This document shows, piece by piece, positions 1 to 6,065 of a stretch of DNA of 13,368 nt (positions within the stretch are counted from its first letter, which is position 1; the number at the start of each line of letters is the position of its first letter). The position numbers and the translations under genes are program-made. This DNA is from JAKFVC01 sp040386595 (GTDB taxonomy: Bacteria > Planctomycetota > Planctomycetia > Planctomycetales > Planctomycetaceae): assembly GCA_040386595.1 (NCBI GenBank), contig JAZKFE010000485.1, forward strand, positions 1 through 13,368, read 5' to 3'. The notes beneath the pieces are model-generated. The model had not been told where the DNA came from. It saw only the letters and a program-made list of their open reading frames with translations, and did no database searches.

Positions 1-555
1 ATCGTCCTGACCCCCGATGTCCGGGACGCGGACATCGCTCAGACACTCTTTAAAGACCTGGAACACGCGTCTCTCATCGGTGAGATGCCCGCCCGGGATC
101 CCTCCTCGGCCGTGGTGCAGATCAATGAATGGGTGGGAGATCCCGCACTCGTCGCCAAGGGTCTGAATGGCGTGATCATGCAGAAGCTGATCCGCACCTT
201 GTGCAGCAAGTGCCGCCAGGCCTACCGCCCGAACCCGACGTTCCTGAAGAAGGTCGGACTGGCGGACGACCTGAAGGTCCTGTACCGCAAACCCAAACTC
301 GAAGAAGACGAACCCGAGCCCGACACCTGCGGAAAATGTGAAGACGTAGGCTACTTCGGTCAAGTCTCCATGTTCGAGCTCCTGGAAATGACCGACGAGA
401 TGCGGGCCTTAATCGCCACAAAACCCGACGCCTCAGCCATCCGAGCCCAAGCCCGAAAAGAAAAAATGCTGACGGTCCAGCAGGATGCACTGCGTCTAGT
501 AGCAGAAGGCAAGACATCACTGGAAGAAGTCCAACGGGTCTTCAAAGCCACGTAG
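1..555 (+). CDS. GspE/PilB-family secretion ATPase, C-terminal part (5' truncated)
   Basis: The frame is open from the first base, so the gene begins upstream; 184 residues are visible. GspE/PilB ATPases power type II secretion or type IV pilus assembly from the cytoplasmic face of the inner membrane. The family signature seen here is the stretch KGLNGVIMQKLIRTLCSKC, then a second Cys pair CGKC followed by GYFGQVSMFELLEMTDEMR, which matches the tetra-cysteine zinc element and the following helix of GspE. The first 30 residues align with the Walker B/His-box region but look altered: TPDVRD stands where GEIRD is usual, and IGEMPARD stands where STLHTND is usual. Walker A would lie outside the window. 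It may be a degenerate paralogue or the second ATPase copy of a tandem protein. The family call is good; activity is uncertain. Confidence 0.85.
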   Translation: MVLTPDVRDADIAQTLFKDLEHASLIGEMPARDPSSAVVQINEWVGDPALVAKGLNGVIMQKLIRTLCSKCRQAYRPNPTFLKKVGLADDLKVLYRKPKLEEDEPEPDTCGKCEDVGYFGQVSMFELLEMTDEMRALIATKPDASAIRAQARKEKMLTVQQDALRLVAEGKTSLEEVQRVFKAT

Positions 556-581
556 AACGTCATCCAACAACTGCTTAAAAT

Positions 582-621
582 CTGGGCCCTTCGATTGCAT
601 ACGACCAATCGAAGGGCCCAG
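582..621. terminator. Perfect 16-bp hairpin between convergent genes, probable bidirectional terminator
   Basis: CTGGGCCCTTCGATTG (582-597) is the exact reverse complement of 606-621, with an 8-base loop. It lies 27 bases after the stop of the secretion ATPase gene and beyond the 3' end of the minus-strand gene at 766-1245. On the minus strand the stem is followed by ATTTTAAG, a short T tract. On the plus strand there is no T run. The position between convergent genes supports termination. Confidence 0.6.
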
Positions 622-662
622 TCGCATTTACAAGATAGTGCAAAAATATCTATCGCCCGAAG

Positions 663-716
663 CCATCTCGATTTCGCGTCACTCACACCGGTTCAAGAAC
701 CGATGTCACCCCGCCG
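663..716 (-). repeat. Half copy of the dispersed palindromic element (R1)
   Basis: Read on the minus strand this segment gives GGGGTGACATCGGTTCTTG and then AACCGGTGTGAGTGACGCG. These match the left arm of the elements at 1432-1652 and 2917-3138: GGGTGGCAC, a GGTTnTTnAAACC-type hairpin, then GTGTGAG and a purine-rich GCGAA. The core hairpin is CGGTTC (689-694) and GAACCG (697-702). No opposite arm was found, so this looks like a solitary or decayed copy. Confidence 0.5.
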
Positions 717-765
717 GCACAATATCGGGTTGAACTGCTTGTTAAGCACGAGGTCTAAGTTGATG

Positions 766-1245
766 CTACTTGGCCCTGCGATTTATGCGTTCAAGATACT
801 TTTCGATCTCGCCACCAGATACGGCTTTGAAGTTCGCAGGCAACTCAAGATCCTTCAGTTGAATGTTGTTGCCCAGATTGACATGAACTGTGATTTCACG
901 CGGCGGAGCCCCAATAAGGGTGATGTGCGACTTCCAGTCAGCTTTCTCCGACGCTTGGTCATTCTTGTGGATGATGGGATTCTGCGCGACCATTTCGCCC
1001 ACATGCAATACGACGGTTCGGGCTCCGTACGTGCCTTTTGACTGCGATTGCAAGTATTGGTTGAGTTTTACCGTATCCCCTGCAAAGTAAAGAGCGACGT
1101 CGCCGTCGATATCGAAACCGTGAAGTACGCTTTCCCCGTGCTGCCTGAGCTGCTGCTTAGTGATCGGAAATACGGCCGCAAAAAGGGCGAAGGGGAGGGC
1201 AAGAATGGCCCCGTAGATTACGATGTGTCGTTGATATCGAGTCAT
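766..1245 (-). CDS. Small exported or membrane-anchored protein of unknown function
   Basis: A 159-residue protein. Residues about 7-26 are hydrophobic (IVIYGAILALPFALFAAVFP) after a short basic N-terminus, which fits a signal peptide or a single N-terminal membrane anchor. The rest is soluble and mixed alpha/beta, with a VVLHVGEMVAQNP strand segment, an ITVHVNLGNNIQLKDLELP segment and a charged C-terminal helix ending RINRRAK. I do not recognise a domain. The ATG at 1245 is directly preceded by an in-frame GTG (1248); an AGGA sits 6 bases before the GTG and 9 before the ATG, so either could be used. It stands alone, convergent with the secretion ATPase gene. The reading frame looks genuine, given its length and the well-formed N-terminal hydrophobic segment. 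Confidence 0.75.
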   Translation of the reverse strand: MTRYQRHIVIYGAILALPFALFAAVFPITKQQLRQHGESVLHGFDIDGDVALYFAGDTVKLNQYLQSQSKGTYGARTVVLHVGEMVAQNPIIHKNDQASEKADWKSHITLIGAPPREITVHVNLGNNIQLKDLELPANFKAVSGGEIEKYLERINRRAK

Positions 1246-1431
1246 CACAGAGCATCCTGCTCACCGAGAGATATGTTTCGATTTACACAGCCTAACGCTT
1301 ATTCTATAGAATTTTATTTTGCATCTTTCGAGTGACCGCACAGTCGTTAGTCGTGCGACATCGTCGCTAGGCTAAACCATCAACCGTGTCAGTACAATAC
1401 ATAGTTAGGTTAATGATGATTTATGTGAAGT

Positions 1432-1652
1432 GGGCAGGGTGGCACAGGTTTTTCAAACCTGTGTGAGCGGAGCGAATTAGAGGCCACTGCTCAATCAGGT
1501 TCGCTACTTCCAGAATCTGAAGGATTATGATCCGCAGAATCTGATCCCTTCCGCGATCGCGTCAGGAAAACACTGCTTAACGACTGAGTACAGTCGCAAA
1601 GCAGTGCCACGACCTCAGTTTCGATGGCATCCAAACTAGTGCCACCCTGCCC
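1432..1652. repeat. MITE-like palindromic element E1 with 20-bp terminal inverted repeats
   Basis: The left end GGGCAGGGTGGCACAGGTTT (1432-1451) matches the reverse complement of the right end (1633-1652) at 18 of 20 positions. Just inside the left end is a hairpin CACAGGTTT (1443-1451) / AAACCTGTG (1455-1463). Bases 1447-1554 are about 85% identical by eye to 2928-3036 in element E2, in the same orientation. A second hairpin lies in the right half (1571-1606). No ORF lies inside, so it would be non-autonomous. I could not identify a clear target-site duplication. Confidence 0.6.
1565..1606 (-). terminator. Hairpin plus T tract downstream of the NUDIX gene
   Basis: CACTGCTT (1571-1578) pairs with AAGCAGTG (1599-1606) and CGACTG (1581-1586) pairs with CAGTCG (1591-1596), with a 2x2 internal mismatch and a 4-base loop. 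On the minus strand the stem is followed directly by TTTTCC. It lies about 75 bases after the stop of the NUDIX gene, so it fits an intrinsic terminator for that gene, carried by element E1. Confidence 0.5.
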
Positions 1653-1680
1653 CCCACGCGGCCGGTACATTTCGATGGAT

Positions 1681-2778
1681 TTACGAGTCAGAAATATTCA
1701 ATGGAGTGCTGTATTGGATGGCATCCGGACCAATTGTCTTTAATGCCTTCAAGATGCAACTGGCGTTACGTCGAATTCCTGGGCTTGTGAGGATCTCTTC
1801 CCAAGTATGCCATCTGTTTTGTCTTCTCCCTGTAGTCCATGAAACAGGGATTTCATCATCGTGCTCCATACGATGGATTTCTTTGACCCTCGTTCTTGAG
1901 GGATCCAAGACGACGGAGCATAGCGTATACTCATATGAAGTGAGCGCACCGATTCGGGCCGAAATTCGAAAGTCGTCAACTGTTCTTAAAGGCACAACGC
2001 TTTGGATCATCGGTCGTTCCAAACGGAGCTCCTCCAGTAGTTCTCGACAGGCGCACTCGACAATATTCTTGTCTCCCGGGTCCATGACACCTCCGATAAA
2101 CCAGTAATAACCGTCTGGCTCCCATGCATGGGACATTTGAAGTAGAAATCTGTCACCATCACGATGCTTTGCTTTAATGAGAGCGATTGCACTTCTGGCA
2201 TTTCGAGTTGGAGTTGCATGCTTACCCAACTTTGTGACGCGGAAGCCCTCTGCTTTTCCGAGAATCGCGCGCAAGTTCTGGCTCTGTGGGTTCTTGTGAC
2301 CGACAGCAGACCAGTCCCCAAATAGATGAGTCCCTTCCTTTAAGGACAGGGCGATGCAACTCGTGAAAGCATGAGCTCGTTCAGACACGGGCGAAACCAA
2401 GCCATTGCCATCTATGTAAAATAATCCGAGGTTTCGTAACATGGAAACAACCGCGATCGCTGCATGTTGGTCGCGGCTTCGCCCTGTAGTGCTAAGAGTT
2501 GTAACAGGTAGCGCTTCTCGCCCATATTCTGGTACATTTAGGAGTGCACCGCCAATTACTGTCTTGGTTTCCTCCGCGTTGAAAACTTGGGCCCCCGGCT
2601 CTGGGAGTTGGTACATGACTAGCAGGAGTGCGTAACCCGTGCCAAAATAGGTCCCTAAGAGCGCAACCAACGCTAATATTGGCTCCCAATCCGGGTTGTG
2701 GCCGTACCAAGCCGCAACCACCATCAATCCAGCAACATTTAAGAGGTGTCCAAGTAGAGGTATCAAAGGGGGGTTCAT
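1681..2778 (-). CDS. Two-transmembrane NUDIX-domain protein (possible CBASS-type membrane effector homologue)
   Basis: A 365-residue protein. Two hydrophobic helices lie at about residues 4-24 and 33-56. A middle region follows (about 95-190), with a segment AAIAVVSMLRNLGLFYIDGNG that could be a winged-helix-like fold. The C-terminal NUDIX domain (about 195-320) carries a Nudix box at 229-254: GGVMDPGD, then RELLEE with the metal-binding R245, E246, E249 and E250. The box is slightly off consensus, with one extra residue and LRLE where EExGU is expected. NUDIX domains hydrolyse or bind nucleoside diphosphate-linked substrates. The order 2TM then NUDIX is known from SMODS-associated (CBASS) membrane effectors; that link is inferred from architecture only. 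The ATG at 2778 has GGGAAG 4 bases upstream; an in-frame TTG at 2790 overlaps that ribosome site and has none of its own. Repeats E1 and E2 flank the gene. Confidence 0.8.
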   Translation of the reverse strand: MNPPLIPLLGHLLNVAGLMVVAAWYGHNPDWEPILALVALLGTYFGTGYALLLVMYQLPEPGAQVFNAEETKTVIGGALLNVPEYGREALPVTTLSTTGRSRDQHAAIAVVSMLRNLGLFYIDGNGLVSPVSERAHAFTSCIALSLKEGTHLFGDWSAVGHKNPQSQNLRAILGKAEGFRVTKLGKHATPTRNARSAIALIKAKHRDGDRFLLQMSHAWEPDGYYWFIGGVMDPGDKNIVECACRELLEELRLERPMIQSVVPLRTVDDFRISARIGALTSYEYTLCSVVLDPSRTRVKEIHRMEHDDEIPVSWTTGRRQNRWHTWEEILTSPGIRRNASCILKALKTIGPDAIQYSTPLNISDS

Positions 2779-2916
2779 GGATCTTCCCAATGAGGGGAAA
2801 GGTGGGATAGCTTAACACTAAGTCATTTAGACGGTGAGAGATATGAGGTATTCGGCCGCCGATACGCACATTCGTCAACTCATAATTCCACTAGTTGTAT
2901 AGAAGTGTCACCATGC

Positions 2917-3138
2917 AGGATGGTACCGGTTTTTCAAACCTGTGTGAGCGAAGCGAATTGGATGCCACTACTCAATCAGACTCGCTACTTCCAGAATCGG
3001 GATGGATCACGATCTACAGGATCTGATTCCTTCCGCAATTATGGTGCGGTTGAGTTTCCTTGGTGGCGACGCTCGTCAGGAAACTGGCCTCTGATTCGCT
3101 GCGCTCCCCCAGGTTCAAGAACCAGGGCCACCCACCCT
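2917..3138. repeat. MITE-like palindromic element E2, related to E1
   Basis: The left arm (2917-3036) matches E1 in the same orientation, including the GGTTTTTCAAACC hairpin, GTGTGAGCG, GCGAATT, GCCACT and TCGCTACTTCCAGAATC. The right arm (about 3066-3138) is an inverted copy: on the minus strand it reads GGGTGGCCCTGGTTCTTG, then AACCTGG, GAGCGCAGCGAATCAGAGGCC. The shared internal motif CGTCAGGAAA occurs at the matching place in E1 and E2. The element sits in the divergent spacer between the NUDIX gene and the HD-domain gene. No ORF lies inside it. Confidence 0.55.
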
Positions 3139-3182
3139 ACGGGTTGCGAGGACCCCAGGCCATCCCGCGAGGGAGCTAGACT

Positions 3183-3187
3183 AAGGA
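3183..3187 (+). promoter_or_regulatory. Ribosome binding site of the HD-domain gene
   Basis: AAGGA lies 6 bases before the ATG at 3194 and decides for this start over the second in-frame ATG at 3200. Confidence 0.65.
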
Positions 3188-3193
3188 ATCACC

Positions 3194-3736
3194 ATGCGAA
3201 TGCCTCGTGCACTTCCCCCAGACATGAAACGAATTCTCAATCAATTGCTGGTAGGTCCTCGGCTTGCCGCCCATTTGGCCCTAGTTCACGACGCTGCGTT
3301 CGAAATCGTGACCGGCCTGACCCTGCACTTTCCAGACCTGAAATTCGATTACCAGGCGGTCCTTTGTGGCGCCGCCACGCACGATGTGGGGAAAGTGTTG
3401 CATCCGAACGAACTCACGGGACCAGGAAAACGCCATGAAGAGGACGGACCTGCACTCCTTGAACGGTATGGCGTTGCGTCACACCTGGCTCGATTCTGCC
3501 GCACCCATGGAGCTTGGGATAAAGAGCCGCTCGAACTCGAAGACCTATTGGTCGCTCTGGCTGACACTGCATGGAAAGGTCAACGGATTGACACCCTAGA
3601 ATCGTTGATTGTCACTCAGATTGCGCGGGGCGTTGGTAAAGCCGAGTGGGAAGTCTTTAGCACGCTCGACGAGTTGGTGACTGCCATTGCCGAAAATGGT
3701 GACGAACGGCTTGAGTACCAACGACAACATGGATAG
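3194..3736 (+). CDS. HD-domain phosphohydrolase
   Basis: A 180-residue cytoplasmic protein made almost entirely of one HD domain. HD proteins are metal-dependent phosphohydrolases, often acting on nucleotides. The metal-ligand pattern is complete: H32 (LALVHD), H63-D64 in THDVGK, H81 (RHEED), H105 (RTHGAW) and D124 in ALADTAWKGQR. The alanine- and leucine-rich helices between them fit the all-helical fold. There is no signal peptide or membrane segment and no fused regulatory domain, so it is a small stand-alone type whose substrate cannot be told from sequence. It is divergent from the NUDIX gene across element E2 and convergent with the dehydrogenase gene, 91 bases away, so it is probably monocistronic. 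Confidence 0.85.
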   Translation: MRMPRALPPDMKRILNQLLVGPRLAAHLALVHDAAFEIVTGLTLHFPDLKFDYQAVLCGAATHDVGKVLHPNELTGPGKRHEEDGPALLERYGVASHLARFCRTHGAWDKEPLELEDLLVALADTAWKGQRIDTLESLIVTQIARGVGKAEWEVFSTLDELVTAIAENGDERLEYQRQHG

Positions 3737-3827
3737 CCCGACACTGCCTGCTGTGCAATTCGGATCTACAGGACCGGTGACTCCGCGAGGCGTGTGCCGT
3801 TTGGGTGAGATTGAATCGGTTCGCAGG

Positions 3828-4589
3828 CTAGCGCAAGAAGCGGCCGCCGTTGATGTCGATCATTGCTCCGTTGATGAACTGAGCTCCGTCGCCCGCGAGA
3901 AAGACCACTGTGGAGGCCACTTCTTCCGCCAGGCCGTTGCGTCCCAGAGGTGTTTCGCTCCGGTATTGCTCCATGCGTTCGGGCTTGGTGAAAAGGGCAT
4001 GGTGGGGCGTTTCGATCACCCCCGGCATGATGGCATTTGTCCGTACCTGCGGCGCCAGTTCACGAGCCAGTGTGCGGGTCATGACTTGCAGGCCCCCCTT
4101 TGCGATGGCATAGGCTCCCGCACCATTCGCTCCGCCGGTCTGCACTGACAATGACAGGTTGTTGATGATCGCGCCATGCCCCGAGGCCTTCAAGAAGGGG
4201 ATGGCTCGCTGAGTGACCACGAATGCACTGGTTAAGTTCGTCGCCAGGACTCCCTGCCAAAGATCCAGCGAACAGTTTTCGAGAGTGCTTCTCTCTAATG
4301 GAGAACCCGCATTGTTGAATAGAATGTCCAGCCGGCCCGATGTCGCGACCAGTTCGTCCACCACGCGCTGAGCGTCCTCAGCCAGTGAGAGGTCGCCCTG
4401 TAACAACAGGCCGTCCCCACCGTTACTGCGGATCGCATCGAGCGTTTGTTGAGCGCCGTCCCGATTCGTATGGAAGTGAATTCCAACCCAGGCCCCAGCG
4501 CGAGCCAAAGCGATGGCCGTCGCCTGACCAATGCCGCTGCTGGCCCCGGTCACCAGGGCGACTCGTCCCTGAAGCTCATTCGAAATCAT
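3828..4589 (-). CDS. Short-chain dehydrogenase/reductase (classical SDR, NAD(P)-dependent)
   Basis: A 253-residue protein, the usual length for classical SDR oxidoreductases, which reduce carbonyls or oxidise alcohols with NAD(P)(H) in the cytoplasm. Visible motifs: nucleotide-binding TGASSGIG (14-21), a GDL motif (65-67), NNAG (92-95), catalytic N118, Y160 and K164 in YAIAK, then PGVIETP. The catalytic serine is S146 or S148 in NNLSLSV; the spacing to Tyr160 does not settle which. The C-terminus, with VVFLAGDGAQFINGAMIDINGG, is typical of the FabG-like group. The substrate is unknown, and FabG-type names would over-call it. No good ribosome site precedes the ATG at 4589. It has no co-directional neighbour and looks like a single-gene unit. 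Confidence 0.9.
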   Translation of the reverse strand: MISNELQGRVALVTGASSGIGQATAIALARAGAWVGIHFHTNRDGAQQTLDAIRSNGGDGLLLQGDLSLAEDAQRVVDELVATSGRLDILFNNAGSPLERSTLENCSLDLWQGVLATNLTSAFVVTQRAIPFLKASGHGAIINNLSLSVQTGGANGAGAYAIAKGGLQVMTRTLARELAPQVRTNAIMPGVIETPHHALFTKPERMEQYRSETPLGRNGLAEEVASTVVFLAGDGAQFINGAMIDINGGRFLR

Positions 4590-4780
4590 AAAACGCTCGG
4601 TGGGAGTGTGGCTCAGGGATCGGGTTCAGCACGCCCTCTCGTGGAACGTCTCCAAGGGGCAGAACCGACGAAGTCAGTATGCCAAAAGACGAATGCAGAC
4701 GATAGCGACCCGATTGTGTCAGGCATTTTCAAACTCGGCACCCGAAGTGGGCCACATCTCCGAGTGGATTGACCGGAGAA

Positions 4781-4796
4781 CTGTAACGGCTTACAG
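4781..4796. repeat. Short inverted repeat CTGTAA-N4-TTACAG
   Basis: A perfect 6-bp inverted repeat with a CGGC centre, about 190 bases upstream of the SDR start. It could be an operator or a weak hairpin. It is short enough to occur by chance. Confidence 0.3.
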
Positions 4797-4944
4797 CCAT
4801 TGAACATGAATCACAAGTGACAATACGTCTTCACTGGCCGCGAGGATTGAAAAACAGGTAGGCACAGGGTGCATCGAGTGCCACGCCTGATTGGAGCGGT
4901 GTGCGACCAAGATACCGAACCGATTCTCTGGGGTCGCCACAAGC

Positions 4945-5001
4945 GTTAACGGCGGTTAACAGTCACGGTATACACCACACTCCGCGCTGCCGTTTGTTAA
5001 C
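4945..5001. repeat. Cluster of three GTTAAC palindromes
   Basis: GTTAAC occurs at 4945-4950, 4955-4960 and 4996-5001. The first two are ten bases apart, about one helical turn. This would suit a regulator binding cluster, but no regulator is visible and chance is possible. Confidence 0.25.
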
Positions 5002-5412
5002 TAACTCGATATTACTAAACAATACTCCAGATACTATTTCACTTGCGTCAATCACCTCCTTTGAATTAATGCTTCGCTCGACAATATTGATCTGTCGTGC
5101 GCCATGTTCTATTGTGAGGAACGAGTTTTGTGCATGATGCCAGGTTCGATCCTTGGTAGGAATCGACGGCGGCTCCGGTTTGGCTCATCTCCCTCTGAGC
5201 CATGGTCCGTGCCGTAACGTGAGATCTGGCAACTCTCTGGCCGGTTGAATGTCCACCATTTTCTCCAACCAGCCTGACCACTTTTCCGAGAAGGACCGCT
5301 GCAAAACGCGAGTCTGGCGAGATTTGTTGTACATGTCAGCGTAGATGATCAGAAGCCCAGGAAGAATCGGTCCGATAAATTGGGACGCGGGCTTTGAAGC
5401 GTCGGATTGGAT

Positions 5413-5438
5413 CAAAAATCAGCATATGCCGATTTTTG
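5413..5438. promoter_or_regulatory. 26-nt near-perfect palindrome in the spacer
   Basis: CAAAAATC (5413-5420) is the reverse complement of GATTTTTG (5431-5438), and the centre GCATATGC (5422-5429) is itself a perfect palindrome. Only the pair 5421/5430 (A opposite C) is mismatched. The symmetry and AT-rich arms suit a dimeric DNA-binding protein site or a cruciform. As an RNA hairpin its loop would have to open at ATAT. Confidence 0.45.
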
Positions 5439-5673
5439 CGATTGCGAACGGTATTTCCACCCCGCTATGGTGACCGATTAACGGAATGAGTGGACAGCTG
5501 ACGAATTGTCGGTTCGTCGAGGTCAGTCGACTGCAACTCGTCCTGGGGGCAAGCCTCGAACAAGTGTCAACGACCGATCATCAGTACCTTCTGACTGTGT
5601 CGAGAGCCATTCCGGCAGAAGCGGATGACTACTGAATGATTTTCCTGGTGCAGCTCGCTTTTTGAATGCTTAA

Positions 5674-5918
5674 TGTGTTTACTGTTGACAATGTGTCTAT
5701 GTGTGATTGGCCCTGCTTGGAACGCCGCGAAAGAAGTGTTGGCAGGACTGCAACGAGGAGGCGGTCGCGTTCCATCGAGGTCTCCCGCCTTCCGCAAGAC
5801 TCCATGACTTAAACTAAGAATTCGGCGTCCGTGTCGAAGTACAGTCTGTCGGTTTGGCCGCAATGCGAACCAAGGCCGACAGTCATCGCGGACGCGTCAA
5901 ATACTGTGTGTTTACTGT
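5674..5918 (+). repeat. 12-bp direct repeat TGTGTTTACTGT, two copies
   Basis: The copies are at 5674-5685 and 5907-5918, 233 bases apart, upstream of the giant gene. The first is followed by GACA, forming TTGACA at 5685-5690, a possible -35 box, but no convincing -10 box follows at normal spacing. It may be a regulator site or coincidence. Confidence 0.3.
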
Positions 5919-6065
5919 GGTTAAGTAGGTTATTGACCGTGTCAATCGAACTGGCAGCGTGAAAAACGCGGACTCGCCCGGGTGAACGGCAAGAGTCGTG
6001 GACTGCATCGCCAGCTTGATGACTTGGAATATTCAACATCTTCGAGAGAATCTGAGGTCGTTCCG

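Larger units (their letters stand above)
4590..6065. other. Long spacer without a convincing gene
   Basis: Nearly 1.5 kb between the divergent SDR gene and giant exoprotein gene. Only short, low-quality reading frames are present and none has both a ribosome site and recognisable protein features. It holds a 6-bp stem hairpin at 4781-4796, three GTTAAC sites at 4945-5001, a 7-bp stem hairpin at 5181-5202, the 26-nt palindrome at 5413-5438, and a 12-bp direct repeat at 5674 and 5907. On the minus strand about 5187-4970 stays open without a start codon and reads somewhat protein-like (for example ARQINIVERSINSKEVIDAS), so a decayed gene remnant is possible but not shown. Confidence 0.5.

Noticed and set aside
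595..1041. Plus-strand reading frame of 148 codons
   Set aside because: It starts inside the terminator hairpin, runs antisense to the 766-1245 gene and shows no protein-like pattern or ribosome site.
1706..2107. 133-codon plus-strand reading frame opposite the NUDIX gene
   Set aside because: Antisense to the NUDIX domain, whose catalytic motif is clear on the minus strand.
1432..3138. CRISPR array suggested by repeated segments
   Set aside because: Only two full copies about 1.5 kb apart, each over 100 bp long and imperfect, with a gene between; no short regular repeat-spacer pattern and no cas genes.
5050..5062. AATCACCTCCTTT, identical to part of the 16S rRNA 3' end; on the minus strand a perfect Shine-Dalgarno AAAGGAGGTGATT
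   Set aside because: No other rRNA sequence surrounds it. On the minus strand the starts at proper spacing (TTG, GTG) meet a stop after a few codons, so no gene uses it.
5143..5162. tRNA-like T arm (CCAGGTTCGATCCTTGG)
   Set aside because: The T stem and TTCGATC loop are convincing in isolation, but no matching acceptor 5' strand, D arm or anticodon arm lies upstream at tRNA spacing. Probably chance or an old fragment.
4613..5415. Several short minus-strand reading frames in the spacer
   Set aside because: All under 80 residues, mutually overlapping in different frames, without ribosome sites or recognisable motifs.
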